From NCBI RefSeq assembly GCF_003591485.1, contig NZ_QZCF01000001.1:992001-1056000 (forward strand): a stretch of DNA of 64,000 nucleotides, read 5' to 3'. Under the pieces are notes generated by a model, which was given only the letters and a program-made list of their open reading frames with translations, was not told the DNA's origin and made no database searches. Position numbers and translations under genes: made by a program. The first letter of the stretch is position 1. The number at the start of each line of letters is the position of its first letter. Origin of the DNA: Paenibacillus sp. 1011MAR3C5 (lineage in GTDB: Bacteria > Bacillota > Bacilli > Paenibacillales > Paenibacillaceae). This document shows positions 54,947-62,851 of this stretch, piece by piece.

Positions 54947-55147
54947 TTACATCACGTCGTATCCCTGATCTTCTATAGTTTCCTTAATAATCTCTATTGT
55001 TAGTTGATTTTCATCGAACGACACATCCACCGAATTGTTCTTAAGATCAACCTTTCCTTTGGCCCCAATTTCTAAAAGCGCACCTTCTATGGAATGAACA
55101 CAATGCTGGCAGCTCATACCTTCAACTTGAAGTGTGATGTTTTTCAT
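54947..55147 (-). CDS. copZ: Copper chaperone CopZ
   Basis: 66 residues, a single HMA fold with the Cu(I) site GMSCQHCVHSIEG. It delivers copper to CopA and to CsoR. It is the first gene of the copZA operon, with the promoter and CsoR-type box 30-60 bases upstream. AAGGGAA precedes ATG. In length and in the CxHC-type site (C-Q-H-C) it matches Bacillus CopZ, whose site is C-x-H-C. Confidence 0.95.
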   Translation of the reverse strand: MKNITLQVEGMSCQHCVHSIEGALLEIGAKGKVDLKNNSVDVSFDENQLTIEIIKETIEDQGYDVM

Positions 55148-55175
55148 TTCCCTTCATCTCCTTCGTTCTGATTAT

Positions 55176-55205
55176 AGAATACCCCTCTACCCTATACTAA
55201 GTCAA
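55176..55205 (-). promoter_or_regulatory. copZA promoter with CsoR-type box
   Basis: On the minus strand: TTGACT (55205-55200), 18-base spacer, TATTCT (55181-55176). The box TATAGGGTAGAGGGGTAT (55196-55179) fills the spacer and overlaps the -10. A bound repressor would block polymerase; Cu(I) would release it. The same box stands at 57773-57790 with one change. Confidence 0.8.
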
Positions 55206-55289
55206 TACCTATCTTATAGCTCTAGCTCTGTACCTTTCTTCGGAGCCGTATTCGAACTGCCCTGTTCGAGGGCATCATACCCTCTTGGC

Positions 55290-56285
55290 TTACAGCTTCA
55301 TATTGCTGCTATGTCCGGGTGACAGCTTGGCTTCCGGATCGATGTATACTTTCGCGTTATTGACGGCGGTCGGTGCTTCCCCAAAGCCGACGGCGATCAG
55401 CTTCAGCTTGCCCGGATAAGTTGTGATATCTCCGGCCGCGAAGATGCCCGAAATGTTCGTCTCCATCTTCGTATCGACAACGAGCGAACCGCCTTCGACG
55501 ACAAGTCCCCACTCTCTGATCGGTCCCAGGGAGTTGATGAAACCAAAATTGACGATAACCTCGTCGACATCGACCAGCATCGTCGCTTGGGTCTTCAAGT
55601 CGGTCAGCTCAACCCGTTCGATGCGTTCCTCTCCGTGAAGCGCTGTAATCTCGGTCGGCACGACGATGTTGACTTTGGATTGTATCAGCATTTCGACGCT
55701 ATGCTCATGAGCCCGGAATTTATCGCGGCGATGAACAAGTGTCACCCGCTCCGCGATCGGCTCAAGCATCAGCGACCAATCCAGCGCGGAATCACCGCCT
55801 CCGCTAATGAGCACTTTCTTGCCGCGGAATCGCTCCAGATCACGGATGAAGTAATGAAGATTCGAATTCTCGAAACGCGCCGCTTCCGGCAGTTCTAGTC
55901 TGCGAGGCTCAAAGGCTCCGACACCTGCAGTTATGATGACGGCTCTCGATTGGTGAACAGCGCGATCTGTGATGATCTCAAACGATCGTTCGCCGAGCTT
56001 GCGTACAGCGAGTACCTTCTCCTCAAGCCTGACGTCGGTTAGGAACAGCTCCATCTGCTTCTTTAAATGGTCGACGAGCTCCTGGGCTTTCACTCTAGGG
56101 AAGCCGGCCACGTCATAGATGTACTTCTCTGGATACAAAGCGGAGAGCTGGCCGCCGAGCTGCGGCATACTCTCTATTAGAGTAACCGACATCTTTCTCA
56201 TGCCGCCGTAGTATGCGGCGAACATGCCGGAAGGACCGCCGCCGATAATGGCTACGTCCGAGTTCGTGATGATCTTATCGTACAT
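55290..56285 (-). CDS. Ferredoxin--NADP reductase, thioredoxin-reductase-like (YumC type)
   Basis: 331 residues. FAD motif [20 protein letters not shown] at the start, the NADPH motif [17 protein letters not shown] in the middle, and the FAD-closing [20 protein letters not shown] near the end. There is no redox CxxC, which separates it from thioredoxin reductase and fits the Bacillus YumC type that moves electrons between NADPH and ferredoxin. It follows the ferredoxin gene by 33 bases. GGAGG precedes ATG at 56285. It may power the sulfite-reductase-like protein encoded nearby, an inference only. Confidence 0.9.
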   Translation of the reverse strand: MYDKIITNSDVAIIGGGPSGMFAAYYGGMRKMSVTLIESMPQLGGQLSALYPEKYIYDVAGFPRVKAQELVDHLKKQMELFLTDVRLEEKVLAVRKLGERSFEIITDRAVHQSRAVIITAGVGAFEPRRLELPEAARFENSNLHYFIRDLERFRGKKVLISGGGDSALDWSLMLEPIAERVTLVHRRDKFRAHEHSVEMLIQSKVNIVVPTEITALHGEERIERVELTDLKTQATMLVDVDEVIVNFGFINSLGPIREWGLVVEGGSLVVDTKMETNISGIFAAGDITTYPGKLKLIAVGFGEAPTAVNNAKVYIDPEAKLSPGHSSNMKL

Positions 56286-56318
56286 TCTTATACCTCCGAA
56301 GCGATTCTTTTCTTGACG

Positions 56319-56552
<234 letters not shown>

Positions 56553-56643
56553 CTATAACTCTCCTTAAGCATTGATCACGATTGATTGGCAAGACGGTCG
56601 CTATTCTGGATTATTATTTAACAGTGAAGCTCTGTATCATTTG

Positions 56644-56674
56644 GCAAACCCGGTCGAGCTTCGACCGGGTTTGC
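56644..56674. terminator. Terminator after the second HMA gene
   Basis: A perfect 14-bp GC-rich stem (56644-56657 with 56661-56674) with a 3-base loop, between the HMA gene end (56740) and the ferredoxin start. The T run is weak in the minus direction. Confidence 0.7.
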
Positions 56675-56739
56675 TCTTTAAACCACATATAAACTTTTCT
56701 ATATAATAGCGTTTGGCAAGATTATAGTCATTGCAACTG

Positions 56740-56943
56740 TCACACCAGAACGTTATAGCCCTTTTTACGTATGACTTCCTCAATATCGGAAATCTGTACT
56801 TTTTCTTCGTCAAACCGAACTTCTACCGTGCCTTGCTCCACATTCACGCGGCCTTCAGCCCCGATTTCATTGATCGCACTTTCGATTCTAGGAACACAAG
56901 AACGGCAAGTCATACCTTGTACTTGAACGGTTGCCTCTGTCAT
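56740..56943 (-). CDS. HMA-domain metal-binding protein (second CopZ-like)
   Basis: 67 residues, one HMA fold with the metal site GMTCRSCVPRIESAI. The site C-R-S-C lacks the histidine of CopZ, so affinity or partner may differ. AGGAGG lies about 8 nt before ATG at 56943. It follows the sulfite-reductase-like gene by 27 bases and shares its CsoR-boxed promoter. It could deliver copper, or buffer it, under the same signal as copZA. Confidence 0.88.
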   Translation of the reverse strand: MTEATVQVQGMTCRSCVPRIESAINEIGAEGRVNVEQGTVEVRFDEEKVQISDIEEVIRKKGYNVLV

Positions 56944-56970
56944 TGCTTTCACCTCCTCTCATCGGATTAC

Positions 56971-57591
56971 TTAATCTGCGATCCGTTGCAGCTGCTCAAG
57001 CGAGATCCGATTTACGAATTTGCTGAACTTTTCCTTGCCTTTTGCATGCCCCTTATAAAAATCAATGATGGCCGTCACAGCGGGAATAAGCTGGTCTTCC
57101 GTGATTCCTGAACGAAGTAATTTGGCGAAGGAGGTTTTAAGCCCCTTTGGTTCACCGCCAACATAAATATCAAACTTATCACGCATTTTGATAACGCTGA
57201 TGTCCTTAATCAGCGGTTCGCTGGTACCTAATGCACAACCGGCATAGCCGATTTTTAGCGGTGTAGGTGTTTCGATGCCAGCTATTGCTTTATTCAAGGT
57301 TGTTGCCGTCTCAAGCCCCGCTTCTTCGGCACCTTTACAGAAATTGCACGCAATTAGGCTTTTGGTTACAAACCCCGCAGGATTCACTTCAAGACCATTA
57401 CGCTCAAGCTCTTCCTTGATTGCTTCCCTTTGTTCGATCGGCACTTCTGCATAAAGCTGTTTGAAGGTGGTCATTTCCACTTTGGCATCTGTTCCTAAGA
57501 TTTTGCCGATTTGTACAAGTTGGTTTGGCGTGAACAAGCTGCCGCCAAGTTGAATCACTGGGCTTATGGCAATTTTGACTGTTTCCCCCAC
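56971..57591 (-). CDS. Small nitrite/sulfite-reductase-like protein
   Basis: About 206 residues: a ferredoxin-like half domain (TPNQLVQIGKILGTDAKVEM, TTFKQLYAEVP) and a siroheme/[4Fe-4S] domain. Known small relatives in Bacilli have CNFCKG and GCPIGCGEP as I remember them. Here C82-N-F-C85 is kept, but the second motif reads C119-A-L-G-T123, so the last cysteine is gone. That residue bridges cluster and siroheme in sulfite reductases. GTG at 57591 has AAGGAGAGG upstream. It overlaps the CsoR relic and precedes the HMA gene. Confidence 0.75.
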   Translation of the reverse strand: MGETVKIAISPVIQLGGSLFTPNQLVQIGKILGTDAKVEMTTFKQLYAEVPIEQREAIKEELERNGLEVNPAGFVTKSLIACNFCKGAEEAGLETATTLNKAIAGIETPTPLKIGYAGCALGTSEPLIKDISVIKMRDKFDIYVGGEPKGLKTSFAKLLRSGITEDQLIPAVTAIIDFYKGHAKGKEKFSKFVNRISLEQLQRIAD

Positions 57592-57719
57592 AATTCTTCC
57601 TCTCCTTCGTTCAAACTTAGCGAACATGCATCCCGTTCCATATACCTCTGTACTCCGCGAACCTGTCCTTCCATTCGATTCAATCTCGTCTGGATAGAGA
57701 GTATTTCTTTCTCATCCAC
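57564..57719 (-). pseudogene. Truncated CsoR-like fragment
   Basis: From GTG at 57719 the frame reads VDEKEILSIQTRLNRMEGQV and RGVQRYMERDAC, clearly the first helix and metal cysteine of a CsoR protein. It then runs on for 17 unrelated residues to a TAA at 57564. The His and second Cys ligands are absent. It starts inside the 5' region of the sulfite-reductase-like gene, downstream of the boxed promoter, and overlaps that gene's start. It looks like a csoR cut short by deletion. Confidence 0.7.
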
Positions 57720-57730
57720 TTCCTTGAAGT

Positions 57731-57790
57731 AGTATACCCCTCCACCCTATATATAGTCAATATAAAATCACAGTACCCCTCTACCCTATA
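57731..57790 (-). promoter_or_regulatory. Promoter with two CsoR-type boxes
   Basis: On the minus strand: TTGACT (57760-57755), 18-base spacer, TATACT (57736-57731). Box TATAGGGTGGAGGGGTAT lies at 57751-57734. A second box, TATAGGGTAGAGGGGTAC, lies 39 bases upstream at 57790-57773. It serves the CsoR relic, the sulfite-reductase-like gene and the second HMA gene. Confidence 0.75.
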
Positions 57791-57802
57791 CAACGGAGTA
57801 AA

Positions 57803-57821
57803 GAAAAAGCAGCTGCGCTGC
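57803..57821 (-). terminator. Weak terminator of the second csoR gene
   Basis: A 5-bp stem GCAGC/GCTGC (57809-57821) followed on the minus strand by TTTTTCTTT. It lies 7 bases after the csoR stop. The stem is short. Confidence 0.5.
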
Positions 57822-57827
57822 CCGACC

Positions 57828-58178
57828 TTATTTTATTAATTTGTTCATGGTTACCATAAGCTCTGTTAACACCTCGGAGTCCCCTTCTTGGATCCGCTCG
57901 ATGACGCAGCTTTTGAGATGATGCTCCAGCAAGAGCTTTCCGACCCCATTCAAAGCCGATTGTACTGAGGAGATTTGGTTCAGTACGTCATCACAATACG
58001 TATCTTTTTCAATTAGCCCTTTAATGCCGCGTACTTGCCCCTCGATCCGATTCAATCGGCTTATTAAACTGTTTTTTACTTTATCCGAATGATGACTTTT
58101 TCTTGCTTCTCCATCAGTCGAGCAGCAATTCGAATCAATTTCGCCTTCACGTTCAAGCATTTCTGTATCTACGTTCAA
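57828..58178 (-). CDS. CsoR-family metal-sensing repressor (copy 2)
   Basis: 116 residues. It is nearly the same as copy 1 from SRLNRIEGQVRGIKGLIEKD onward, with ligands in TYCDDVLNQ and LLEHHLKSCV. The N terminus differs: it holds two extra adjacent cysteines (SNCCSTDGE) in place of copy 1's histidines. TTG at 58178 has AAAGGAGG 8 nt upstream. Promoter boxes suggest autoregulation. The two paralogues could divide the local targets or both repress copZA. Confidence 0.92.
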   Translation of the reverse strand: MNVDTEMLEREGEIDSNCCSTDGEARKSHHSDKVKNSLISRLNRIEGQVRGIKGLIEKDTYCDDVLNQISSVQSALNGVGKLLLEHHLKSCVIERIQEGDSEVLTELMVTMNKLIK

Positions 58179-58201
58179 TTGAGTCGCCTCCTTTACAAAT
58201 G

Positions 58202-58256
58202 ATTATACTATACCCTCCTACTCAAAAAGTCATTACAACCTACCCCTTACCTCTAT
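58202..58256 (-). promoter_or_regulatory. Promoter region of the second csoR with GGG-rich boxes
   Basis: A TATAAT (58207-58202) overlaps GAGTAGGAGGGTATAG, and GAGGTAAGGGGTAGG lies about 30 bases upstream. The exact -35 is unclear. The boxes are weaker than those before copZ. Confidence 0.5.
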
Positions 58257-58311
58257 AAAAAGGCTTTATGAATCTGTAATATACTGAAAGATCCATTGAT
58301 GATATAGCAAG

Positions 58312-58338
58312 CTCCAGCCAAATCCAATTCGGCTGGAG
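58312..58338. terminator. Hairpin after the MFS gene
   Basis: An 8-bp stem (58312-58319 with 58331-58338) lies 13 bases after the MFS stop. There is no good T run on the minus strand. Confidence 0.5.
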
Positions 58339-58350
58339 TGAATATTTTCG

Positions 58351-59796
58351 TTACATAGCTGCAGGCCCGCTTGTTTCCCCCGGCTTAGGAGAGCGGATAA
58401 ACAGAATGGCCAGGATAGCACCTGCGAAAGCGAGGATCCCTGACCACAGGAACGCTTGCTGGAATCCTTCGTTCAATGCAGTAACCGGATCAGCACCAGC
58501 ATGGGTAGCGGAAGCTGTACTTGCTGCAGCAATCGCAGCCATGATGGCCAGACTTATCGCTGAGCCGATCTGATAGCTTGTATTGGCAAGGCCGGATGCG
58601 AGCCCTGCCTCTTCTGGCTTGGCTCCCGACATGGCAGCCATGGTAGCCGGAATATAAGCAAGCGACATACCGAGTGCGCCTAGCAGTGCGGCTGGAAGTA
58701 CATGTATTGCGAAATGACCATTAACCGGCGTGTTTGTTGCGAAAAGTAATAACGATCCTCCAAGGGCTATCAATCCGATGACCAAATTGGCTTTCACGCC
58801 AAACTTTCCGATCAATTTGCCGGAAATGAACATCATACAGATAGCAGTGAGTATGGTCATAGGTAACAAACCGAACCCACCTGCTAAAGCAGAAAACTTC
58901 AATACTTGCTGCATATAGAGATTAAGGAAAAACCATAACGGAATCCATCCGGCGGACAGCATAATGAGTGCGATATTACCTGCAGCCAAGTTTCGCGTCT
59001 TAAAGATCCCGAGCGGAACAAGCGGTTCTTTCTTTACGGCCTGAATGATCAAGAACAGGATAAACAATACGGCCCCCGAAATTAGTGTCCATAAGGTGGT
59101 CGGTGCACCCCATCCATTGTGTTCTGCAGTAACAATGCCATAGACCACCAATACCAATGCTGCTGTTACGAAGATAGAGCCGATAACATCGATGCTTCCT
59201 TTTCTTCGTTCCCCTTTCGATAAAACTGCAGGGGCTACAAGCATGGCGAGGATGCCGACTGGTATGTTAATCAGAAATGTCCATTCCCAGCTTAACCACT
59301 CGGTTATGACACCTCCTAGAAATACACCAGCCGATCCGCCGGCAGCAGCCGAAGCGCCCCAAAACCCTAATGCTTTACCTAACTCTTTGGGGTTACTACC
59401 AAACAACAACATGACTATGGTTAATGCTGAAGGGGCAATTAAGGCGGAACCGAATCCTTGCATTGCACGCCCGATGTTAAGCGACTCCTCGTTCCAAGCC
59501 ATGCCCGCAAGCAAAGAGGCTAACGTTAGGATCGCAAATCCCCACATGAACATGCGCCGCTGCCCAAACAGATCGGACATACGACCACCGAGTAACAACA
59601 AACCGCCAAAGAAAATGACATATGCATTAAATACCCATTGCAAATTAGCCTGTGAATATCCTAGAGCTTCTTTTATTGCTGGCAGCGCAACCCCAATAAT
59701 CGAGGTGTCCATAATAACCATAAAATTTGCAAGGCATAACAAAACCAGTGCTTTCCAACGCCTTGGATCGGGTTGAGAAAGAGCTTTATTCATCAT
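58351..59796 (-). CDS. MFS drug/proton antiporter, EmrB/QacA (DHA2) type
   Basis: About 481 residues with 14 membrane segments. The family motifs are NFMVIMDTSIIGVALPAIKE in helix 1, GGRMSDLFGQRRMFMWGF (motif A) and the motif C region ALTIVMLL...SAAAGGSAGVFLGG. It exports lipophilic or cationic compounds using the proton gradient. ATG at 59796 has AAGGAG about 9-10 nt upstream. The frame stays open to 59973, but that part belongs to the leader. The promoter carries a GGGGG box like those of the copper genes; a metal role is possible but unproven. Confidence 0.9.
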   Translation of the reverse strand: MMNKALSQPDPRRWKALVLLCLANFMVIMDTSIIGVALPAIKEALGYSQANLQWVFNAYVIFFGGLLLLGGRMSDLFGQRRMFMWGFAILTLASLLAGMAWNEESLNIGRAMQGFGSALIAPSALTIVMLLFGSNPKELGKALGFWGASAAAGGSAGVFLGGVITEWLSWEWTFLINIPVGILAMLVAPAVLSKGERRKGSIDVIGSIFVTAALVLVVYGIVTAEHNGWGAPTTLWTLISGAVLFILFLIIQAVKKEPLVPLGIFKTRNLAAGNIALIMLSAGWIPLWFFLNLYMQQVLKFSALAGGFGLLPMTILTAICMMFISGKLIGKFGVKANLVIGLIALGGSLLLFATNTPVNGHFAIHVLPAALLGALGMSLAYIPATMAAMSGAKPEEAGLASGLANTSYQIGSAISLAIMAAIAAASTASATHAGADPVTALNEGFQQAFLWSGILAFAGAILAILFIRSPKPGETSGPAAM

Positions 59797-59848
59797 AAGT
59801 ATACTCTCCTTATACAGTATCTTTTTTAAAAGCCTGTTCAGTCCGTTT

Positions 59849-59871
59849 CCCGCCCCCGAGGAGAGGGCGGG
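59849..59871. other. Hairpin in the long leader of the MFS gene
   Basis: A 7-bp GC stem (59849-59855 with 59865-59871) lies in the 180-base leader between promoter and MFS start. The leader's open frame has no ribosome site and reads like chance sequence. The leader may be an attenuator or a dispersed repeat. Confidence 0.4.
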
Positions 59872-59977
59872 TGATACTACCGATAATCGCCCTAATAATT
59901 TGGGATACCATTTTGCTCCGACGGCCGTCAAAAGCGAGATCAAAGTGGTTCCAAAAATTTCACTTACGGACATTTAT

Positions 59978-60007
59978 ATAGTATAGCCCCCTATGGTATA
60001 TTGTCAA
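59978..60007 (-). promoter_or_regulatory. MFS promoter with CsoR-like box
   Basis: On the minus strand: TTGACA (60007-60002), 18-base spacer, TACTAT (59983-59978); a 16-base spacer to TATACT is the other reading. The spacer holds CATAGGGGGCTATA, a partial match to the boxes before copZ. Confidence 0.55.
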
Positions 60008-60057
60008 TTCATTTTTAGTCCCTCTCTTCTTGATCATGAACCATATACATGAAAATA

Positions 60058-60086
60058 GCGCCTGCTGGCATCGAGCCAGCAGGCGC
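60058..60086 (-). terminator. Terminator of the catabolic operon
   Basis: A perfect 12-bp GC-rich stem (60058-60069 with 60075-60086), 5-base loop, followed on the minus strand by TATTTTC. It lies 34 bases after the stop at 60120. Confidence 0.85.
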
Positions 60087-60119
60087 CTGTTTTGGCGTAC
60101 ACGAATATTTATTGCTCCA

Positions 60120-60851
60120 TTATTTCAGATACTTGATAAGCTTGGACCAAAAAGCCGAATAATGCTCCCAGTTCATAAACTCCAATGATCCCCAGTGCGG
60201 CGAACAATCGCTTGCAAACGCCGCCGTCTTTCCTTCGCCGTAGGTTCCAACCGTCAGAATGGCATCGCCTCCATGGCTTAGCAGTTCCTCCGCCCCCGGC
60301 TTGGCGGACAATTTATTATAACCCAGCAGCCTTGGCCATTCTCCCAAATCGTTCACCAGTGAATGCGGCTGAGATACGACTGGCGAGAAGCCGCTTGGCA
60401 TCTCCACCCGGTCATCCTTATCCATCATGACAACCGGCAGCACATCGGCCAATATCGTATTTCTGTAATTGGCTTTTCCTTCGATCCCCATGAAGGTCAG
60501 GTAACCGCCAACCATCAGCAGGCCGCCTCCTTCTGCGACATATTGCTTGATTAGCTCAAGGGCATCCGGAATAATTTGCATTTGATAGAAGGTTGGATTT
60601 TGGAGCTGGAATGTGTTGGCCCCTACGTCGCTTATCACAATTGCATCATAGGCTTTGAGCTCTTCCAACGATTGAGGAAAGCGCACCTGCACTTCATGCG
60701 CAGGCATATAGGTGACGTCAACTCCCTCCTGACGCAGACAGGACAGCAGATAGGTTGCTCCCTCCTCGTACTTGGTCGAGGTAAAGCTGTCATAGCCTTT
60801 CGTATGAATCATATGCACTACCCAGGATTCGCCAACAAATAAGATTTTCAT
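60120..60851 (-). CDS. GATase1-like (PF07090-type) protein
   Basis: 243 residues, cytoplasmic. It starts MKILFVGESWVVHMIHTKGY and has DAIVISDVGANTFQLQ, the glycine-rich turn AEGGGLLMVGGYLTFMGIEG and an end near AFASDCSPHWGSLEFMNWEH. It matches the family called putative glutamine amidotransferase/GATase1-like. The usual cysteine nucleophile after the glycine turn is not present, so a true amidotransferase activity is doubtful. ATG at 60851 follows GGAGG by about 11 nt. It is the last gene of the operon, 60 bases after the M20 peptidase. Confidence 0.82.
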   Translation of the reverse strand: MKILFVGESWVVHMIHTKGYDSFTSTKYEEGATYLLSCLRQEGVDVTYMPAHEVQVRFPQSLEELKAYDAIVISDVGANTFQLQNPTFYQMQIIPDALELIKQYVAEGGGLLMVGGYLTFMGIEGKANYRNTILADVLPVVMMDKDDRVEMPSGFSPVVSQPHSLVNDLGEWPRLLGYNKLSAKPGAEELLSHGGDAILTVGTYGEGKTAAFASDCSPHWGSLEFMNWEHYSAFWSKLIKYLK

Positions 60852-60911
60852 CCGTTCAAGCACCTCCGTATTTTTATATCACCAGGCCTGAATGGCCGTC
60901 TTGGTCCAAGT

Positions 60912-62222
60912 TTAGGCTTCCTCGATTTCACACCAGTCCACAATCGTCTTGGCAATCATCTTGACCGCCTGAATGACTTCATCCACAGGTGTAAATTCGT
61001 CGCTATGATGGGCAAGGCTTGGGTCCCCAGGACCAAAGTTAACAGTCGGAATGCCGACATTCACCGGCCAGCCCATATCGGTATGGAAGCCCAGGCCTTC
61101 AATCTTCCCTTCCTCTCCAATAGCCTTCAAGGATTGTACACAGGTCTGAACAAAGGGATGAGCCACATCCGTTTCCGCACAATCGGCATCCACCAGCCAT
61201 TCGATTTCCGGCATATGCTCCCGCAGCCAAGGATCTGATTCCGATACCTCGCGCAGAAAGTCCGTTAATTCCTTCTTAACGTTGCCGCCTACGAGCTTCT
61301 CGTCACGCTCCGATGGCAAGTATTGCGCGTTGAATACGATTTCTGCCTCATTCGCGAAGGAGGTCGGATATTCCCCAGCGTTTAATTGCGCGACATGCAC
61401 CTGACAAGGGATGGCCAAGTAGGGATGAGTCTTGCTGGCAGCCCACTGCTCATTCAAGCGGTCCAAATGCTCCAGAATAAATCTTGCTTTCTTAATTGCA
61501 TCCACCGCGCCGCCGTCCTGCCAATCCGCTTGCGGCATCTCAATATGTCCGCTGCGGCCTTGAATTTTGATTTTGCCCCATAGGATCCCCCGGCAAAGCG
61601 GAGCGATCGTTAGCGAGGTCGGCTCCGTCAAAATGCAAGCATCCGCTCGATAGCCATGGTGGATGAAATCAAGCGCCCCCATGCCTCCCGCTTCCTCATC
61701 GACGACCGTGCCGACGACAACCGGCCCCTTAAGCTTAAACCCGCTGCGAAGAATCGCTTCGACGGCCATAATCATGGCGGCGACTCCGCCCTTCATATCA
61801 ACGGTGCCGCGGCCGTACATCTTCCCGTCGATCACTTTGCCCTCGAAGGGATCGACCGTCCATTTTGAGCCTGCCATGACGACGTCAATATGACCAAACA
61901 AGAGCAGTGACTTGCCTTCCGTTCCTTTGCCAAACGTAGCCGCCAGATTGGGTCTGCCTGTAAAATCTCTTCCCGGATAATAGCCCGCCATGCCTTCATA
62001 TTGCTTCAGCTCATCAGCGACGGGCTCCCAAATCTCGATGTCCGCACCCAGCTTCTCCAGCTTACCGGCAAGAAATTGTTGAAGGTCCTTCTCTTTGGAT
62101 GGCGCCGGTTCCTCAAAGAACCAGGGATTGACGCTAGGAATTTGAATGAGCTGCTGTAAAAATTGAATAATTTCATCTTGATGATTCTCGATCCATTCCA
62201 TCACTCTCTGTTCTTGGTTCAT
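60912..62222 (-). CDS. M20-family peptidase/deacylase (ArgE/DapE type)
   Basis: 436 residues. Metal-site motifs: LLFGHIDVVMAG (His and Asp), GRGTVDMKGGVAAMI (bridging Asp), VVDEEAGGMGALDF (catalytic Glu and metal Glu) and a final His in LAHHSDEFTPVDEV. Such two-zinc enzymes cleave N-acyl or N-carbamoyl bonds of amino-acid-like substrates. ATG at 62222 has AAAGGAGAG upstream; the open frame to 62288 lacks a ribosome site. Its place between a ureidoglycolate-lyase-like gene and a GATase-like gene hints at ureide or N-acyl substrate breakdown. Confidence 0.9.
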   Translation of the reverse strand: MNQEQRVMEWIENHQDEIIQFLQQLIQIPSVNPWFFEEPAPSKEKDLQQFLAGKLEKLGADIEIWEPVADELKQYEGMAGYYPGRDFTGRPNLAATFGKGTEGKSLLLFGHIDVVMAGSKWTVDPFEGKVIDGKMYGRGTVDMKGGVAAMIMAVEAILRSGFKLKGPVVVGTVVDEEAGGMGALDFIHHGYRADACILTEPTSLTIAPLCRGILWGKIKIQGRSGHIEMPQADWQDGGAVDAIKKARFILEHLDRLNEQWAASKTHPYLAIPCQVHVAQLNAGEYPTSFANEAEIVFNAQYLPSERDEKLVGGNVKKELTDFLREVSESDPWLREHMPEIEWLVDADCAETDVAHPFVQTCVQSLKAIGEEGKIEGLGFHTDMGWPVNVGIPTVNFGPGDPSLAHHSDEFTPVDEVIQAVKMIAKTIVDWCEIEEA

Positions 62223-62314
62223 CTCTCTCTCTCTCCTTTTGGGAAGCACTCTCCTGATACAGCATGAATCCGCTGCTGCTGTAAGCAAGCGTATCAGGGG
62301 CCGTGCCTGCTCGC

Positions 62315-62824
62315 TTATTCGAATCGAACGGTGCTGCCGCCCACAAAATCAACCCACGGATTGATCATCTCATCGCCGAATTTATCCTTCTTCTTCTCAA
62401 TGCCGAACAAATAGCGCGCGTCGTCCGATGCCGGGTAGGCCGGGCTATGCCAGACCCCCCGGTTGATGACGATAGCTTGACCGGGCTTGATTCGGAAGCA
62501 CTTGACGGTGGATGGATCAGGGCTTTCATCCGGATCGTCAATGTCGCTGCATATAGCTACAGGCTGTACAATCTCACGATCAAAGGTAAGCAGCATCTCC
62601 TCCCGGCTGACATGCCTCTCCATAGCCGTGACGACAAATTCGCGTCGCTTGGTGATCACAAGGCCAAATCCGATGGGCTCCCATACGTCCAGCATTTGAA
62701 CATAGCTCCAGCAATCCCACCCGTCCCCGGATTTGGAAGGTTCAATCGCCGGGATATCCACTACTTTGCCATAGGGCGCAAAAGCCTCTTCCGACAAATC
62801 CTCTATCTGCACCTTATACTCCAT
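62315..62824 (-). CDS. Ureidoglycolate-lyase-like cupin protein
   Basis: 169 residues, a small cupin. EAFAPYGKVVDIPAIEP at the start, then VITKRREFVVTAMERHVSRE, and the motif FRIKPGQAIVINRGVWHSPA with the conserved histidine. The pattern fits the ureidoglycolate lyase (AllA) family, which splits ureidoglycolate to glyoxylate and urea, but many members of the family have other substrates. AGGAGG lies 7-8 nt before ATG. It lies between the sugar-type binding protein and the M20 peptidase in one operon. Confidence 0.75.
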   Translation of the reverse strand: MEYKVQIEDLSEEAFAPYGKVVDIPAIEPSKSGDGWDCWSYVQMLDVWEPIGFGLVITKRREFVVTAMERHVSREEMLLTFDREIVQPVAICSDIDDPDESPDPSTVKCFRIKPGQAIVINRGVWHSPAYPASDDARYLFGIEKKKDKFGDEMINPWVDFVGGSTVRFE

Positions 62825-62851
62825 AAAGCCGCCTCCTATCAGGGGGTTATA

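Noticed and set aside
59797-59973. N-terminal extension of the MFS protein
   Set aside because: The extension precedes a strong ribosome site and ATG at 59796 and is not hydrophobic in the expected way; it fits a leader.
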